A stretch of 53,532 bases of DNA from Burkholderiales bacterium Ga0074133 (GTDB taxonomy: Bacteria > Pseudomonadota > Gammaproteobacteria > Burkholderiales > Burkholderiaceae_C): the NCBI GenBank assembly GCA_001464865.1, contig LNEG01000134.1, forward strand, positions 1 to 53,532. Direction: 5' to 3'. Made by a program: the position numbers and the translations under genes. The stretch's first letter is position 1. The number at the start of each line of letters is the position of its first letter. The notes beneath the pieces were generated by a model that saw nothing but the letters and a program-made list of their open reading frames with translations, ran no database searches and was not told the DNA's origin. Shown one piece after another: positions 28,183 through 36,273 of the stretch.

Positions 28183-29967
28183 GAGCGCCTGGGCAATGCG
28201 CTGGCGCAGGATGGCGGCGCGCAGGTCAAATTCGGGCAGCACCCACTGGGTGAAGGCCTGGGCGGGTGCCGTCCAGCGGTCTGCGTCGCCGATGGGGGCG
28301 CGCCCGTGGGCGCGGCGGCTGGCGGTGCCGATCTGGCACCAGGCCCACTCCAGCAGCACCAGCGCCACGGCGCGCAGGTAGTCGTCGGCCACCCAGTAGG
28401 GCAGTTCGGGGTCGGAATGCGCGGCAATGGCCAGCGTCTGCGTGATTTCGACCAGCGCATGCCTGCGTACGCTGGTGGCAGCGCCCGGTGCCTTGCCGGG
28501 CAGTGCCGCCAGCAGCGCGGCCAGCCCCTGGCCGCCGTCTGCCAGCACCTTGCGCACCAGCAGGTCGATGGCCTGGATCTCGTTGGTGCCTTCGTAGATC
28601 ATGGCCACGCGCGCGTCGCGCACGATCTGCTCGATGCCCCATTCGCGCACGTAGCCGTGCCCGCCAAACACCTGCAGGCAGGCGCTGGCGCCATGGAAAC
28701 CCTGGTCGGTGAGCGCCGCCTTGAGCACGGGCGTGACCAGTGCGCCCCAGCGCTGGGCAGCGGCGCGCTCGCCCGCGTCGGTGCTGTGCTTGACCACATC
28801 GAGTTGCAGGGCCGTGTGATAGGCCAGCACGCGGCCGCCGTCGATCCAGGCGCGCTGGGTTTGCAGCGTGCGGCGGATGGCGGGGTGGTCCTGGATGAGG
28901 CTGGTGTCCTTGGCGCCGGGGGCGCGCATTTGGCGGCGCTCGGCCGCGTAGGCGCTGGCCTTTTGCCACGCGGCCTCCAGCAGGCCGATGCCCTGCAGGC
29001 CCACATGCAGGCGGGCGGCGTTCATCATCACGAACATGGCGGCCAGGCCTTTGTGGGGCTCGCCCACCAGCCAGCCGGTGGCGTCGTCAAAGCGCATCAC
29101 GCAGGTGGGGCTGCCGTGCAGGCCCATCTTTTCTTCGATGCGCTCGCAGACCACCGCATTGCGTACCGAGGCCCCCACGCTCCCCACTTCGTGTGGTTCG
29201 CTGCCCCCCGAGGGGGCTGGCCTTGCTTGGGGCGGCCCGGCGCGGCGGCCGTCGCCGTCTGGCAGCACCTTGGGCACCAGGAACAGCGACAGCCCCTTGG
29301 GCCCCGCTGGTGCATCGGGCAAACGTGCCAGCACCAGGTGCACGATGTTGTCAGTCAAATCGTGTTCGCCGCCCGAGATAAAAATCTTGCTGCCGTTCAC
29401 GCGCACGCTGCCGTCGGGCTGCGGCACGCCGCGGGTGCGCACCAGGCCCAGGTCGCTGCCGGCGTGGGCTTCGGTCAGGCACATGGTGGCCAGCCATTCG
29501 CCGGTGGCCACTTTCTCCAGGTACTGCGCCTTCAGTGCATCGCTGGCGTGGTGCCGGATGCATTCGTACGCGCCATGCAGCAGGCCGGGCGCCATGGTCC
29601 AGCCGTGGTTGGCACCGGCCAGCCATTCGTACAGCACGCATTCCAGCACCGCGGGCAGGCCCTGGCCGCCGTCCTCTGGTGCGCAGGCCAGGGCGGGCCA
29701 GCCGCCTTGCCAGAAGGCCTGGTACGCATCGCGGAAACCCGGTGGGGTGGTGACGGTGCCTGCGCTGAACTGGCAGCCCACCTCGTCGCCCACCCGCTGC
29801 AACGGGGCCACGGCGGTATCTACAAACTTGGCGGCTTCGTCCAGCACCTGCGCAGCCAGGTCACTGTCGGTGTCGGCAAACGGCGCCAGCGCCTGCCACT
29901 GCGCCGGAGCGCGCAGCACCTCGGTCAGCAGAAACTGGATGTCGGCAAGGGACTGGCGTGCGGGCAT
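28150..29967 (-). CDS. Acyl-CoA dehydrogenase (large, about 600-residue type) with an in-frame repeat insertion
   Basis: A 605-residue FAD-dependent dehydrogenase of the larger group that has an extra C-terminal domain. Signature MCLTEAHAGSDLG at 162-174, VNGSKIFISGGEHD at 190-203, and the late FGGHGYVREWG and IYEGTNEIQA blocks are all present. Between VLPDGDG and SVRNAVV there is an extra stretch of about 26 residues (241-266, rich in Pro, Gly, Ser). It is encoded by a GC-rich repeat and replaces a short loop of a few residues in relatives as I remember them. The last ten residues come from an AT-rich repeat. The gene may still be functional because the insertion is in frame and in a surface loop. 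It could act on an acyl-CoA intermediate of the neighbouring aromatic acid pathway. Confidence 0.88.
   Translation of the reverse strand: MPARQSLADIQFLLTEVLRAPAQWQALAPFADTDSDLAAQVLDEAAKFVDTAVAPLQRVGDEVGCQFSAGTVTTPPGFRDAYQAFWQGGWPALACAPEDGGQGLPAVLECVLYEWLAGANHGWTMAPGLLHGAYECIRHHASDALKAQYLEKVATGEWLATMCLTEAHAGSDLGLVRTRGVPQPDGSVRVNGSKIFISGGEHDLTDNIVHLVLARLPDAPAGPKGLSLFLVPKVLPDGDGRRAGPPQARPAPSGGSEPHEVGSVGASVRNAVVCERIEEKMGLHGSPTCVMRFDDATGWLVGEPHKGLAAMFVMMNAARLHVGLQGIGLLEAAWQKASAYAAERRQMRAPGAKDTSLIQDHPAIRRTLQTQRAWIDGGRVLAYHTALQLDVVKHSTDAGERAAAQRWGALVTPVLKAALTDQGFHGASACLQVFGGHGYVREWGIEQIVRDARVAMIYEGTNEIQAIDLLVRKVLADGGQGLAALLAALPGKAPGAATSVRRHALVEITQTLAIAAHSDPELPYWVADDYLRAVALVLLEWAWCQIGTASRRAHGRAPIGDADRWTAPAQAFTQWVLPEFDLRAAILRQRIAQALEFKPKETCSA
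29170..29247. repeat. GC-rich repeat inserted in frame in the acyl-CoA dehydrogenase gene
   Basis: About 78 bp containing CACGCTCCCCACTTCGTGTG, GCTGCCCCCCGAGGGGGCTG and CTTGCTTGGGGCGGCC. The CCCCCCGAGGGGG core is palindromic. I recognise this type of sequence as a common intergenic repeat in Acidovorax-like genomes, from memory. The GGGGCGGCC and GCGCGGCGGCC parts recur in the reverse complement of 30190-30319. Confidence 0.6.
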
Positions 29968-29969
29968 AG

Positions 29970-30038
29970 TTTGCTCTTGTTTTGATAGCTATTAGTGCTT
30001 ATGAATCAAGCGCTAGGGGCCGATTTGGCTTGAAAATC
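29970..30038 (+). repeat. AT-rich dispersed intergenic repeat, copy 3
   Basis: GATAGCTATTAGTGCTTATG then AATCAAGCGCTAGGGGCCG and TTGGCTTGAAAATC. Same orientation as the copy at 28115-28182, so the acyl-CoA dehydrogenase gene is bracketed by direct repeats about 1.85 kb apart. It begins 3 bases upstream of that gene's start codon. Confidence 0.75.
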
Positions 30039-30085
30039 GTCTTTTAGACGGTCAGAACCGACCTTATGGAACTGCGCATGCTGGG

Positions 30086-30137
30086 CGGGTCGAAGCACTG
30101 CGCTGCGCAAGGCTTCGACAAGCTCAGCCCGAACGGA
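30086..30137. repeat. Partial REP-like element
   Basis: GGGTCGAAGC, a short spacer, then GGCTTCGACAAGCTCAGCCC and GAACGG. It is the right half of the palindrome at 8552-8611 with a shortened left half. It lies between the Bug-protein gene and the acyl-CoA dehydrogenase gene. Confidence 0.65.
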
Positions 30138-30189
30138 TCGGGGGCGAGGTGGGCGGCGGCGCACTGCAACCGTTGCGCTTCCCTTCGCC

Positions 30190-30319
30190 CGTCGATACCG
30201 GCGCGCCCCAGGCGCGGGCCGCCGCGCAAGGGCCGCCCCGCCGCGCTGGCGGCGTCCCCCCTCCCACGCGCCAGCGTGAGAGAGGGGGTGAAGGCGCGAA
30301 GCGCCTCAGGGGGTGCTCT
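30190..30319. repeat. GC-rich intergenic repeat region
   Basis: Dense short inverted repeats, including CCGCCGCGCTGGCGGCG, ACGCGCCAGCGTG and GGCGCGAAGCGCC, with CCCCC and GGGGG blocks. This looks like the intact intergenic form of the repeat family whose relative is inserted at 29170-29247. It abuts the stop of the Bug-protein gene and probably folds as its transcript end. No gene is seen between 29968 and 30319. Confidence 0.55.
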
Positions 30320-31309
30320 CTAGGAATCTGCCGTGAACCCGATCTTCTTGATCAGCGGGCCCCAGCTGTCGAACTCGGCCTTCTGCCAGCGCGCCTGTTC
30401 TTCGGGCGTGGAGCCGTGGGGCATCAGGCCCACGATGGCCAGGCTGTCGATGACCGACTTTTCCTTCAGTGCGGCGTTGATGGCTGCGTTGGCGGCGGCG
30501 ATCACCGGCCTGGGCGTGGCGGCAGGGGCGTAGAAGCCAAACCATTCTTCAGTGGTCAGCTCGGGGAAGCCCTGCTCGGCAAACGTGGGCACATCGGGCA
30601 CATACTGCGAGCGCTTGGGGCCCGAGGTGGCCAGGATGCGCAGCTTGCCGGCCTTGTAGTTGGCGATGAAGTCACCGTGCGGGGTGACCATGGCGGCCAC
30701 CTGGCCACCCACCACATCGGTCACGCCGGGGATGGAGCCGCGGTAGGGCACATGGCGCAGGTCCACGCCGCTGTTGATGCCCAGCAACGCGCCCAGAAAG
30801 TGGGGTGTGGAGCCAGCGCCGGGTGAGCCGTAGCTGGCGTCCTTGGGGTTGGCCTTGGCCCAGGCCAGGAAGTCCTTCACCGTCTTGACGCTGGCCGGCA
30901 CCATGGGTCCCACGGCCAGACCGTGGTGCATGATGGCCCCGATCGACACGGGCGCGAAGTCCTTGTCGGTGTAGTTCATCTTGCTGTAGATGTGCGGGTA
31001 GTTGGCCAGGGCAGACACCTGCGCCAGGGCCAGCACCGAGCCGTCGGCGGGCGAGCCCTTGAGTGTTTCCAGCGCAATGCGGCCGCCAGCGCCGGGCTTG
31101 TTTTCCACCACGCCGGCGTTCTTGGAGTAGGCCGTACCCCCGAATTTTTCGGCCACGCGGCGGGCTACCGTGTCGCCCGAGCTGCCGGCCGGAAAGCCGA
31201 ACAGCACCTTGACCTGCTCGATCGGCTGGGCCGACGCGGACAGCGGGTAGAACGCACCGAGCGCGGCGGCAGACCCGAAAGCTTGTACAAATTGGCGGCG
31301 TGTCGTCAT
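30320..31309 (-). CDS. Bug-family (TctC-like) tripartite tricarboxylate transporter substrate-binding protein
   Basis: A 329-residue periplasmic binding protein. The N-terminus TTRRQFVQAFG followed by a hydrophobic stretch and SASAQ is a signal peptide with a Tat-like twin arginine. The mature start VKVLFGFPAGSSGDTVAR and the ENKPGAGGRIALE segment are the standard Bug signatures, as are YGSPGAGSTPH and VPYRGSIPGVTDVVGGQV. Bug proteins are greatly expanded in Burkholderiales, often without linked TctA/TctB membrane subunits, and none is present here. It is the fourth gene of a minus-strand series behind the SDR gene (60 bp apart), so an aromatic or related carboxylate is a likely ligand (inference). 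GGAGA precedes the ATG. Confidence 0.92.
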   Translation of the reverse strand: MTTRRQFVQAFGSAAALGAFYPLSASAQPIEQVKVLFGFPAGSSGDTVARRVAEKFGGTAYSKNAGVVENKPGAGGRIALETLKGSPADGSVLALAQVSALANYPHIYSKMNYTDKDFAPVSIGAIMHHGLAVGPMVPASVKTVKDFLAWAKANPKDASYGSPGAGSTPHFLGALLGINSGVDLRHVPYRGSIPGVTDVVGGQVAAMVTPHGDFIANYKAGKLRILATSGPKRSQYVPDVPTFAEQGFPELTTEEWFGFYAPAATPRPVIAAANAAINAALKEKSVIDSLAIVGLMPHGSTPEEQARWQKAEFDSWGPLIKKIGFTADS

Positions 31310-31369
31310 GGTTGTCTCCTGATGGTTTTGCGGTGTCGATGACGGGTGAAAAACAAGATACGGTTGCAA

Positions 31370-32155
31370 TCAGCGCGGTGCCATGCGCAGGGCACCGTCG
31401 AGGCGAATCACTTCGCCGTTCAGGTGCCCGTTGGTCACAATGTGGCAGGCCAGCTCGGCAAATTCCTCGGGCTTGCCCAGGCGCGGCGGAAAGGGAATGC
31501 TGGCCGCCAGCGACTGCTGCACGGCCTCGGGCAGTTCCTTCATCAGCGGCGTGGCAAACAGCCCGGGCGCCACGGTGCACACGCGGATGGCGTGCTGCGC
31601 CAGGTCGCGTGCCATGGGCAGCGTCATGCCGGCCAGGCCGGCCTTGGAGGCGCTGTAGGCCTGCTGGCCCACCTGGCCGTCAAAGGCAGCGACGGAAGCG
31701 GTGAACATCATCACGCCGCGCTCGCCGTTGCCCAGCACGTCGAGCTTGCTGCAGGCGGCGGCAAACAGGCGGCTCACGTTGTAGCTGCCGATCAGGTTGA
31801 TGTTGATCACGCGCACGAAGTCTTCCAGCGGTGCGGCGCTGCCGTCGCGCTGCACCACGCGCTTGGCGCTGCCGATACCCGCCACGTTCATCAGGATGCG
31901 CGCGGGGCCGTGGGCGGCGGCGGCTTTCTCGAGCGCAGCGGTCACGCTGGCGGGGTCGGTGATGTCACAGGGGCAGGCCACGGCGCAGCCGTTGCCAAAC
32001 TCTGCGTTGATGTCTGCGGCCACCTTTTCGGCCAGCTCGGCATTGCGGTCGAGCACCGCCACCTTGGCGCCCAGGCGCGCCAGTTCGCGCGCGGTGGCTT
32101 CGCCGAGGCCCGATGCGCCGCCGGTCACGAGGGCGGCTTGTCCTTGGATTTGCAT
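31370..32155 (-). CDS. SDR-family dehydrogenase, probable 3-hydroxyacyl-CoA dehydrogenase
   Basis: A 261-residue short-chain dehydrogenase close to type II 3-hydroxyacyl-CoA dehydrogenases (HSD10-like). TGGASGLG is at 11-18, NVAG at 90-93, and the catalytic Ser154, Tyr167 and Lys171 (YSASK) are present. The segment GERGVMMFTASVAAFDGQVGQQAYSASKAG and the late GKPEEFAELACHI are typical of this subgroup. Situated between a feruloyl-CoA-synthase-like ligase and a Bug protein in the same transcription unit as a crotonase, it would oxidise the 3-hydroxyacyl-CoA formed by the hydratase. That role is inferred from context and subgroup. Confidence 0.9.
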   Translation of the reverse strand: MQIQGQAALVTGGASGLGEATARELARLGAKVAVLDRNAELAEKVAADINAEFGNGCAVACPCDITDPASVTAALEKAAAAHGPARILMNVAGIGSAKRVVQRDGSAAPLEDFVRVININLIGSYNVSRLFAAACSKLDVLGNGERGVMMFTASVAAFDGQVGQQAYSASKAGLAGMTLPMARDLAQHAIRVCTVAPGLFATPLMKELPEAVQQSLAASIPFPPRLGKPEEFAELACHIVTNGHLNGEVIRLDGALRMAPR

Positions 32156-32199
32156 GGTGGTTGTCCTTGTGTTGTCAGTTCAGAGCGGTTCAGTTCGGT

Positions 32200-34068
32200 T
32201 CAATGCTGGGGAACGATGGTGAACGGCAGGCTGCCGTCGTGCAGCGCATTCACCAGGTCGGCGCGGTGCTTGAGCACGGCGCGCTGGTTGATGGAGCCCT
32301 TGTCGGTGATCTCGCCCTTGTCCAGCGAAGGCGGCTCTGCCATCAGGTGCACGCGTGCCACACGCGTGGCGCTGCCGGTGGCCTGTGCGGCCAGCTGGTT
32401 GACCACCTTCTGGAGGTGCTGCTGCACGGGCGCACTCTCCAGCACCTGCTGCAGGCTGGCGCTCTCCGGCAGGTCCGCCAGCGCGCGGATGCCGGGGGTT
32501 GGCAGCAGCAGGGCGCCCACTTCCTTGAGGTTGATGCCGGTGATGACGGCATCCTGCACATAGGGCGCGCAGGCGGCGATGATCTTGGCGCGCATGGGGC
32601 CCACGCTCACAAAGGTGCCGGTGCTGAGCTTGAAGTCCTCGGCAATGCGGCCGTCGAACTTCAGGCCCTTGTGGTGGTCGTTCTCGTCAATCCACTGCAC
32701 GGCGTCGCCCGAGCAGTAGAAACCTTCTTCGTCGAACGCCTCTTGTGTGGCCTCGGCATTGCGCCAGTAGCCGGGCGTGATGTTGGGGCCGCGGTAGCGC
32801 ACCTCGATCTTGCCGTCCACGGGCACAAGCTTCAGTTCCAGCCCTGGCGTGGGCACGCCGATGTCGCCCGCCTGCACGTTGGGGCTGTTCACGGCCACGC
32901 AGAAGGGGCAGCCCTCGGTCATGCCCAGACCCGTGTTCATCACGATGCGCTCGCCCACTTCGCGTTCAGCCACCTCGAACAGGGCATCCCAGATGGGCTG
33001 CGACAGTGCGGCGGCGGCAAAGAAGAACATCTGCACGCGGCTGAGCAGGTTCTTGCGCAGCTGCTCGTCGGTCTTCATGGTGTGCGCGATCACCTCGAAG
33101 CCCGTGGGCACGTTGAAGTACACCGTGGGCGCGATCTCGCGCAGGTTGCGGATGGTCTCGGCCATGCCGGCCGGCGTGGGCTTGCCTTCGTCCAGGTACA
33201 GCGTGCCGCCGTTGAAGATCACGGTGCCGAAGTTGTGGTTGCCGCCAAAGGTGTGGTTCCATGGCAGCCAGTCGACCAGCACCAGGTCTTGCTCGGCCAG
33301 CACGGGCATGGACTGGTTCATCTGCTGCAGGTTGGCGGCCCACATGCCGTGCGTGACGATCACGGCCTTGGGCGCCTTGGTGGAGCCCGAGGTGAACATG
33401 AACTTGGCGATGCTTTCGCCCGTGATGGCAGCGTGCGCGGCGTCCACGGCGGGGGTGGCTTCAGTTGCCAACAGCGCGCTGAAGGGCGTGGTGGCGCGGC
33501 CTTCCAGCGTGCCCTGGCCCAGCACCACATGCACGTCATCGCCCACGGTGGCCCCGATGGCGGCGGCATAGCGCCCCGCGTTGCTGGCAAACACCAGGCC
33601 CGGTGTCAGGGTGTCGATGGCGTGGCGCAGCTTGTCGTAGTCCTTGCTCACGGTGGAATACGCCGACGACACCGTGCACTGCGGCACCCCGGCCACCAGG
33701 CAGCCCAGCGACAGCAGGGCGTGGTCCAGGTCGTTCTCGCTCAGGATGACCACGGGGCGTTCGGCGTTCAAGCCCAGGTTGAGCAGTGCCTGCGCAATGC
33801 GGCGGGCGGATTGCCAAGCTTGCTGGTAGCTGATGTGGCGCCACTGGCCCAGGCTGCCGTCGGCGTTTTTCACGCGCTGGGCCATCCAGGTGCGGTCGGG
33901 GGTGGTCCGTGCCCAGTGCGCCAGGCGGTCGGTCAGGCGCACGGGGTGGGGCTGCAGGTCTTGTGTGGCCCGCACATACAGCGCGCCATTGCCGCCCTGG
34001 CGGGTGGTGACTTCGGTCACGCCAAAGCGCAGAGGCCTGTAGCGGGGAGGGGAGAGGGTTGCCGTCAT
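32200..34068 (-). CDS. fcs: Feruloyl-CoA synthase-like aryl acid CoA ligase
   Basis: A 622-residue AMP-forming ligase. The ATP loop FTSGSTKAPKA (225-235), in place of the common SGTTGxPKG, the preceding long N-terminal domain, DWLPWNHTFGGNHNFG, TGLGMTEGCPF and a C-terminal domain lacking the usual long lid but with KGEITDKGSINQRAVL all match the feruloyl-CoA synthase (Fcs) group. It would convert ferulate, coumarate or a related hydroxycinnamate to its CoA thioester. The intergenic distances to the crotonase (42 bp) and SDR (44 bp) support one operon. Substrate among phenylpropenoids is not fixed by sequence. Confidence 0.85.
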   Translation of the reverse strand: MTATLSPPRYRPLRFGVTEVTTRQGGNGALYVRATQDLQPHPVRLTDRLAHWARTTPDRTWMAQRVKNADGSLGQWRHISYQQAWQSARRIAQALLNLGLNAERPVVILSENDLDHALLSLGCLVAGVPQCTVSSAYSTVSKDYDKLRHAIDTLTPGLVFASNAGRYAAAIGATVGDDVHVVLGQGTLEGRATTPFSALLATEATPAVDAAHAAITGESIAKFMFTSGSTKAPKAVIVTHGMWAANLQQMNQSMPVLAEQDLVLVDWLPWNHTFGGNHNFGTVIFNGGTLYLDEGKPTPAGMAETIRNLREIAPTVYFNVPTGFEVIAHTMKTDEQLRKNLLSRVQMFFFAAAALSQPIWDALFEVAEREVGERIVMNTGLGMTEGCPFCVAVNSPNVQAGDIGVPTPGLELKLVPVDGKIEVRYRGPNITPGYWRNAEATQEAFDEEGFYCSGDAVQWIDENDHHKGLKFDGRIAEDFKLSTGTFVSVGPMRAKIIAACAPYVQDAVITGINLKEVGALLLPTPGIRALADLPESASLQQVLESAPVQQHLQKVVNQLAAQATGSATRVARVHLMAEPPSLDKGEITDKGSINQRAVLKHRADLVNALHDGSLPFTIVPQH

Positions 34069-34110
34069 GAGAGCGGGTGTTGAAGCGTTGGCTGGCGCGG
34101 AGCGGGGGCC

Positions 34111-34896
34111 TCAGGCCTTTTTGACCTTGGCGGCCTTGCCGTCCAGGAAGGCACGCACGCGGGCCTTGGCCTCGGGAGCGCTCTGCGCGATGGCGGCCAT
34201 CATGGCTTCGGTCATGAGGCCCTGGTCGGATGGCTGCTCGGCAATGCGCGGCAGTGCGTGCATGAGGGCGTAGTTGGTCAGCGGTGCGTTCTGCGCAATG
34301 CGCTGGGCCAGCTCGAAAGCCTTGTCGAATGCGGCACCGGTGGGCACCAGGTACTGGGCGAAGCCGACCTTTTCGCCGTCCACGGCGTTGTAGACGCGGC
34401 CGGTCATCATCATGTCGGTCATCCGGGCCGTGCCGATCAGGCGCGGGATGCGCACCGCGCCGCCGCCGCCCACGAAGATGCCGCGCGAGCCCTCGGGCAG
34501 CGCATAGAAGGTGGATTCATCGGCCACGCGGATGTGGCAGGCGCTGGCGAGCTCCAGCCCGCCGCCCACCACGGCGCCGTGCAGCGCGGCCACCACGGGC
34601 ACGGGGCCGAACTGCACGCGGTCCAGCGCGGCGTGCCACATGCGCGAGTGGTGCAGGCCCTGGCCCGCGTCGCGCTCCTTCAGCTCGGACAGGTCCAGGC
34701 CCGAGCAGAAGTGTTCGCCTTCGCCATCGATCACCGCTGCGCCCACGGTGGCGGGCAGGTTGTCCATCACATCGCGCAGCGCCAGGATCAGGCCGTCGTT
34801 CAAGGCATTGCGCTTGGCCGGGCGGGTGAGGCGGATGACCGCGATTTCCTCGCGTTCGCCACGGATTTCAAGGGAGATGTCGGAGTTCTGGGTCAT
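34111..34896 (-). CDS. Crotonase-family enoyl-CoA hydratase
   Basis: A 261-residue crotonase. The oxyanion-hole region HGAVVGGGLELA is complete, and the two acids used by true enoyl-CoA hydratases appear at Glu115 (GGGLE) and Glu135 (LPEGSRG), 20 residues apart as in the rat enzyme. CSGLDLSEL is the first oxyanion segment. It is therefore a likely hydratase of the alpha-beta double bond. It lacks the sequence character I associate with hydroxycinnamoyl-CoA hydratase-lyase, which would release an aldehyde, so a beta-oxidative route is preferred. It is the first gene of the minus-strand unit. ATG 34896 was chosen; a TTG at 34905 is in frame. Confidence 0.87.
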   Translation of the reverse strand: MTQNSDISLEIRGEREEIAVIRLTRPAKRNALNDGLILALRDVMDNLPATVGAAVIDGEGEHFCSGLDLSELKERDAGQGLHHSRMWHAALDRVQFGPVPVVAALHGAVVGGGLELASACHIRVADESTFYALPEGSRGIFVGGGGAVRIPRLIGTARMTDMMMTGRVYNAVDGEKVGFAQYLVPTGAAFDKAFELAQRIAQNAPLTNYALMHALPRIAEQPSDQGLMTEAMMAAIAQSAPEAKARVRAFLDGKAAKVKKA

Positions 34897-34920
34897 GGTC
34901 TTCAATGTGAGTTGGGGAAA

Positions 34921-34946
34921 TTATGGTTATTAAAAATAACTAAAAC
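34921..34946. promoter_or_regulatory. Putative operator site 1 in the divergent promoter region
   Basis: AT-rich site containing the inverted repeat GTTATT-AAA-AATAAC. It matches site 2 (35001-35026) at 21 of 26 positions, in the same orientation, and shares AAATAACTAAAA. The complementary strand reads CATAAT at 34925-34920, a -10-like hexamer about 24 bases before the crotonase start. A MarR-type repressor is the natural candidate ligand. Confidence 0.6.
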
Positions 34947-35000
34947 AAGGGCGCCAGCAGGTTGTTTGCTAGGTGCTTTCCCTAGCTTTCCAGACGTTCC

Positions 35001-35026
35001 ATATGATTATGATAAATAACTAAAAT
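35001..35026. promoter_or_regulatory. Putative operator site 2 in the divergent promoter region
   Basis: Second copy of the AT-rich site, exactly 80 bp from site 1 and sharing AAATAACTAAAA. It covers TATGAT (35002-35007), a -10-like hexamer for the plus-strand thiolase gene that starts at 35057. Binding here would block the plus-strand promoter. The region between the two sites contains CTAGGTGCTTTCCCTAG, a further short inverted repeat. Confidence 0.6.
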
Positions 35027-35056
35027 TGGTGCGCAATCCACGCAAGGACCCGTCTC

Positions 35057-36271
35057 ATGAACGCCTTCATCCCCTACGGTATCTATTGGTCGTCTCCGTT
35101 TGCCAAGTGGCAGGGCACGCTGGCCAACCTCAATGCATTGCCGCTGGCCGCCACCGTAGGCAAGCAGGCGCTCGCCGCCCGGGGCTACGACCTGTCGACC
35201 GTGGACCTGGCCATCCTGGGTATCACCAACCCGCAAAAGGGCAGCTTCTACGGCCTGCCCTGGGTCACCGGCATGATGGGCATCGACCGCGTGGCGGGCC
35301 CCACCGTGCAGCAGGCCTGCGCCACCAGCGTGCGTGCGCTGCAGATGGCCGCGCAAGAGGTGGCCTGCGGCACGGCCACCAGCGCGCTGCTGGTGATGGC
35401 CGATCGCCAATCCAATGGCCCGGTCGTCTACTACCCGGATTCGAGCGGTACCGGCGGCTACGGCATCACCGAGCACTGGGTGCCCGACAACATGGGCCAC
35501 GACCCGTATGCCAAGAACCCCATGCTGCAGACCGGCGAGAACGTGGCCGCCCGCTACGGCATCACCACCGAAGAGCAGCATGCGCTCAAGCTGCACCGCT
35601 ACCACCAGTACCAGGAAGCGCTGGCCAACGACCGTGCCTTCCAGAAGCGCTACATGGCCGACGCGCCCGTCACCGACTCGAAGTTCCGCAAGCAGACCGG
35701 CACGCTGGGCACCGACGAAGGCATCTTCCCGACCACCGCCGAAGGCCTGGCCAAGCTCAAGCCCGTAAAGGAGGGCGGCACGGTGACCTTCGGCGGCCAG
35801 ACGCATCCGGCCGACGGTAACGCGGGCGCCATCGTCACCACGCGCGAGCGGGCGCGTGACGTGGCCACCAACCCGGGCATCGAGATCGAAATTCTGGGCT
35901 TTGGCATGGCCCGCGTGGAGGCCGGCTTCATGCCCATGGCGCCATCGCCTGCAGCGTTCAACGCGCTCAGGAACGCAGGCCTGTCCATCAGCGATGTGGC
36001 GGCCATCAAGACGCACAACCCCTTTGCCGTGAACGACATCGCCCTGGCGCGTGACACCGGCTTTGCCTGGGAGCGCATGAACAACTACGGCAGCTCGATC
36101 ATCTGGGGCCACCCCCAGGCGCCCACCGGCATGCGCGCCATCATCGAACTGATCGAGGAACTGGTGCTGCGCGGCGGCGGCGTGGGCCTGTTCACCGGCT
36201 GCGCTGCGGGCGACACAGGCTTCGCCACCGTGCTGCGCGTGACCGACAGCAAAACCACTTCCAAGGCCTGA
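35057..36271 (+). CDS. Thiolase-family protein (acyl-CoA acyltransferase), first of a pair
   Basis: A 404-residue thiolase-fold protein. The nucleophilic Cys88 lies in QQACATS. The second half has KTHNPFAVND (His320), GHPQAPTG (His352) and TGCAAGDTG (Cys382), so the catalytic Cys-His-Cys set seems complete, though the usual NEAF and CIGGG blocks are replaced. This divergent form groups by eye with the degradative or SCP2-like thiolases used on branched or aromatic side chains. AAGGA lies eight bases before the ATG. It starts the plus-strand unit opposite the crotonase and is followed 2 bp later by a classical thiolase, so the two may form a heteromer or serve different chain types. Confidence 0.85.
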   Translation: MNAFIPYGIYWSSPFAKWQGTLANLNALPLAATVGKQALAARGYDLSTVDLAILGITNPQKGSFYGLPWVTGMMGIDRVAGPTVQQACATSVRALQMAAQEVACGTATSALLVMADRQSNGPVVYYPDSSGTGGYGITEHWVPDNMGHDPYAKNPMLQTGENVAARYGITTEEQHALKLHRYHQYQEALANDRAFQKRYMADAPVTDSKFRKQTGTLGTDEGIFPTTAEGLAKLKPVKEGGTVTFGGQTHPADGNAGAIVTTRERARDVATNPGIEIEILGFGMARVEAGFMPMAPSPAAFNALRNAGLSISDVAAIKTHNPFAVNDIALARDTGFAWERMNNYGSSIIWGHPQAPTGMRAIIELIEELVLRGGGVGLFTGCAAGDTGFATVLRVTDSKTTSKA

Positions 36272-36273
36272 CC

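Noticed and set aside
34111-34896. Reading the crotonase as hydroxycinnamoyl-CoA hydratase-lyase (ech of the vanillin route)
   Set aside because: It has the paired catalytic Glu of ordinary enoyl-CoA hydratases, and there is no vanillin dehydrogenase gene in the window; kept as a hydratase pending a direct comparison.
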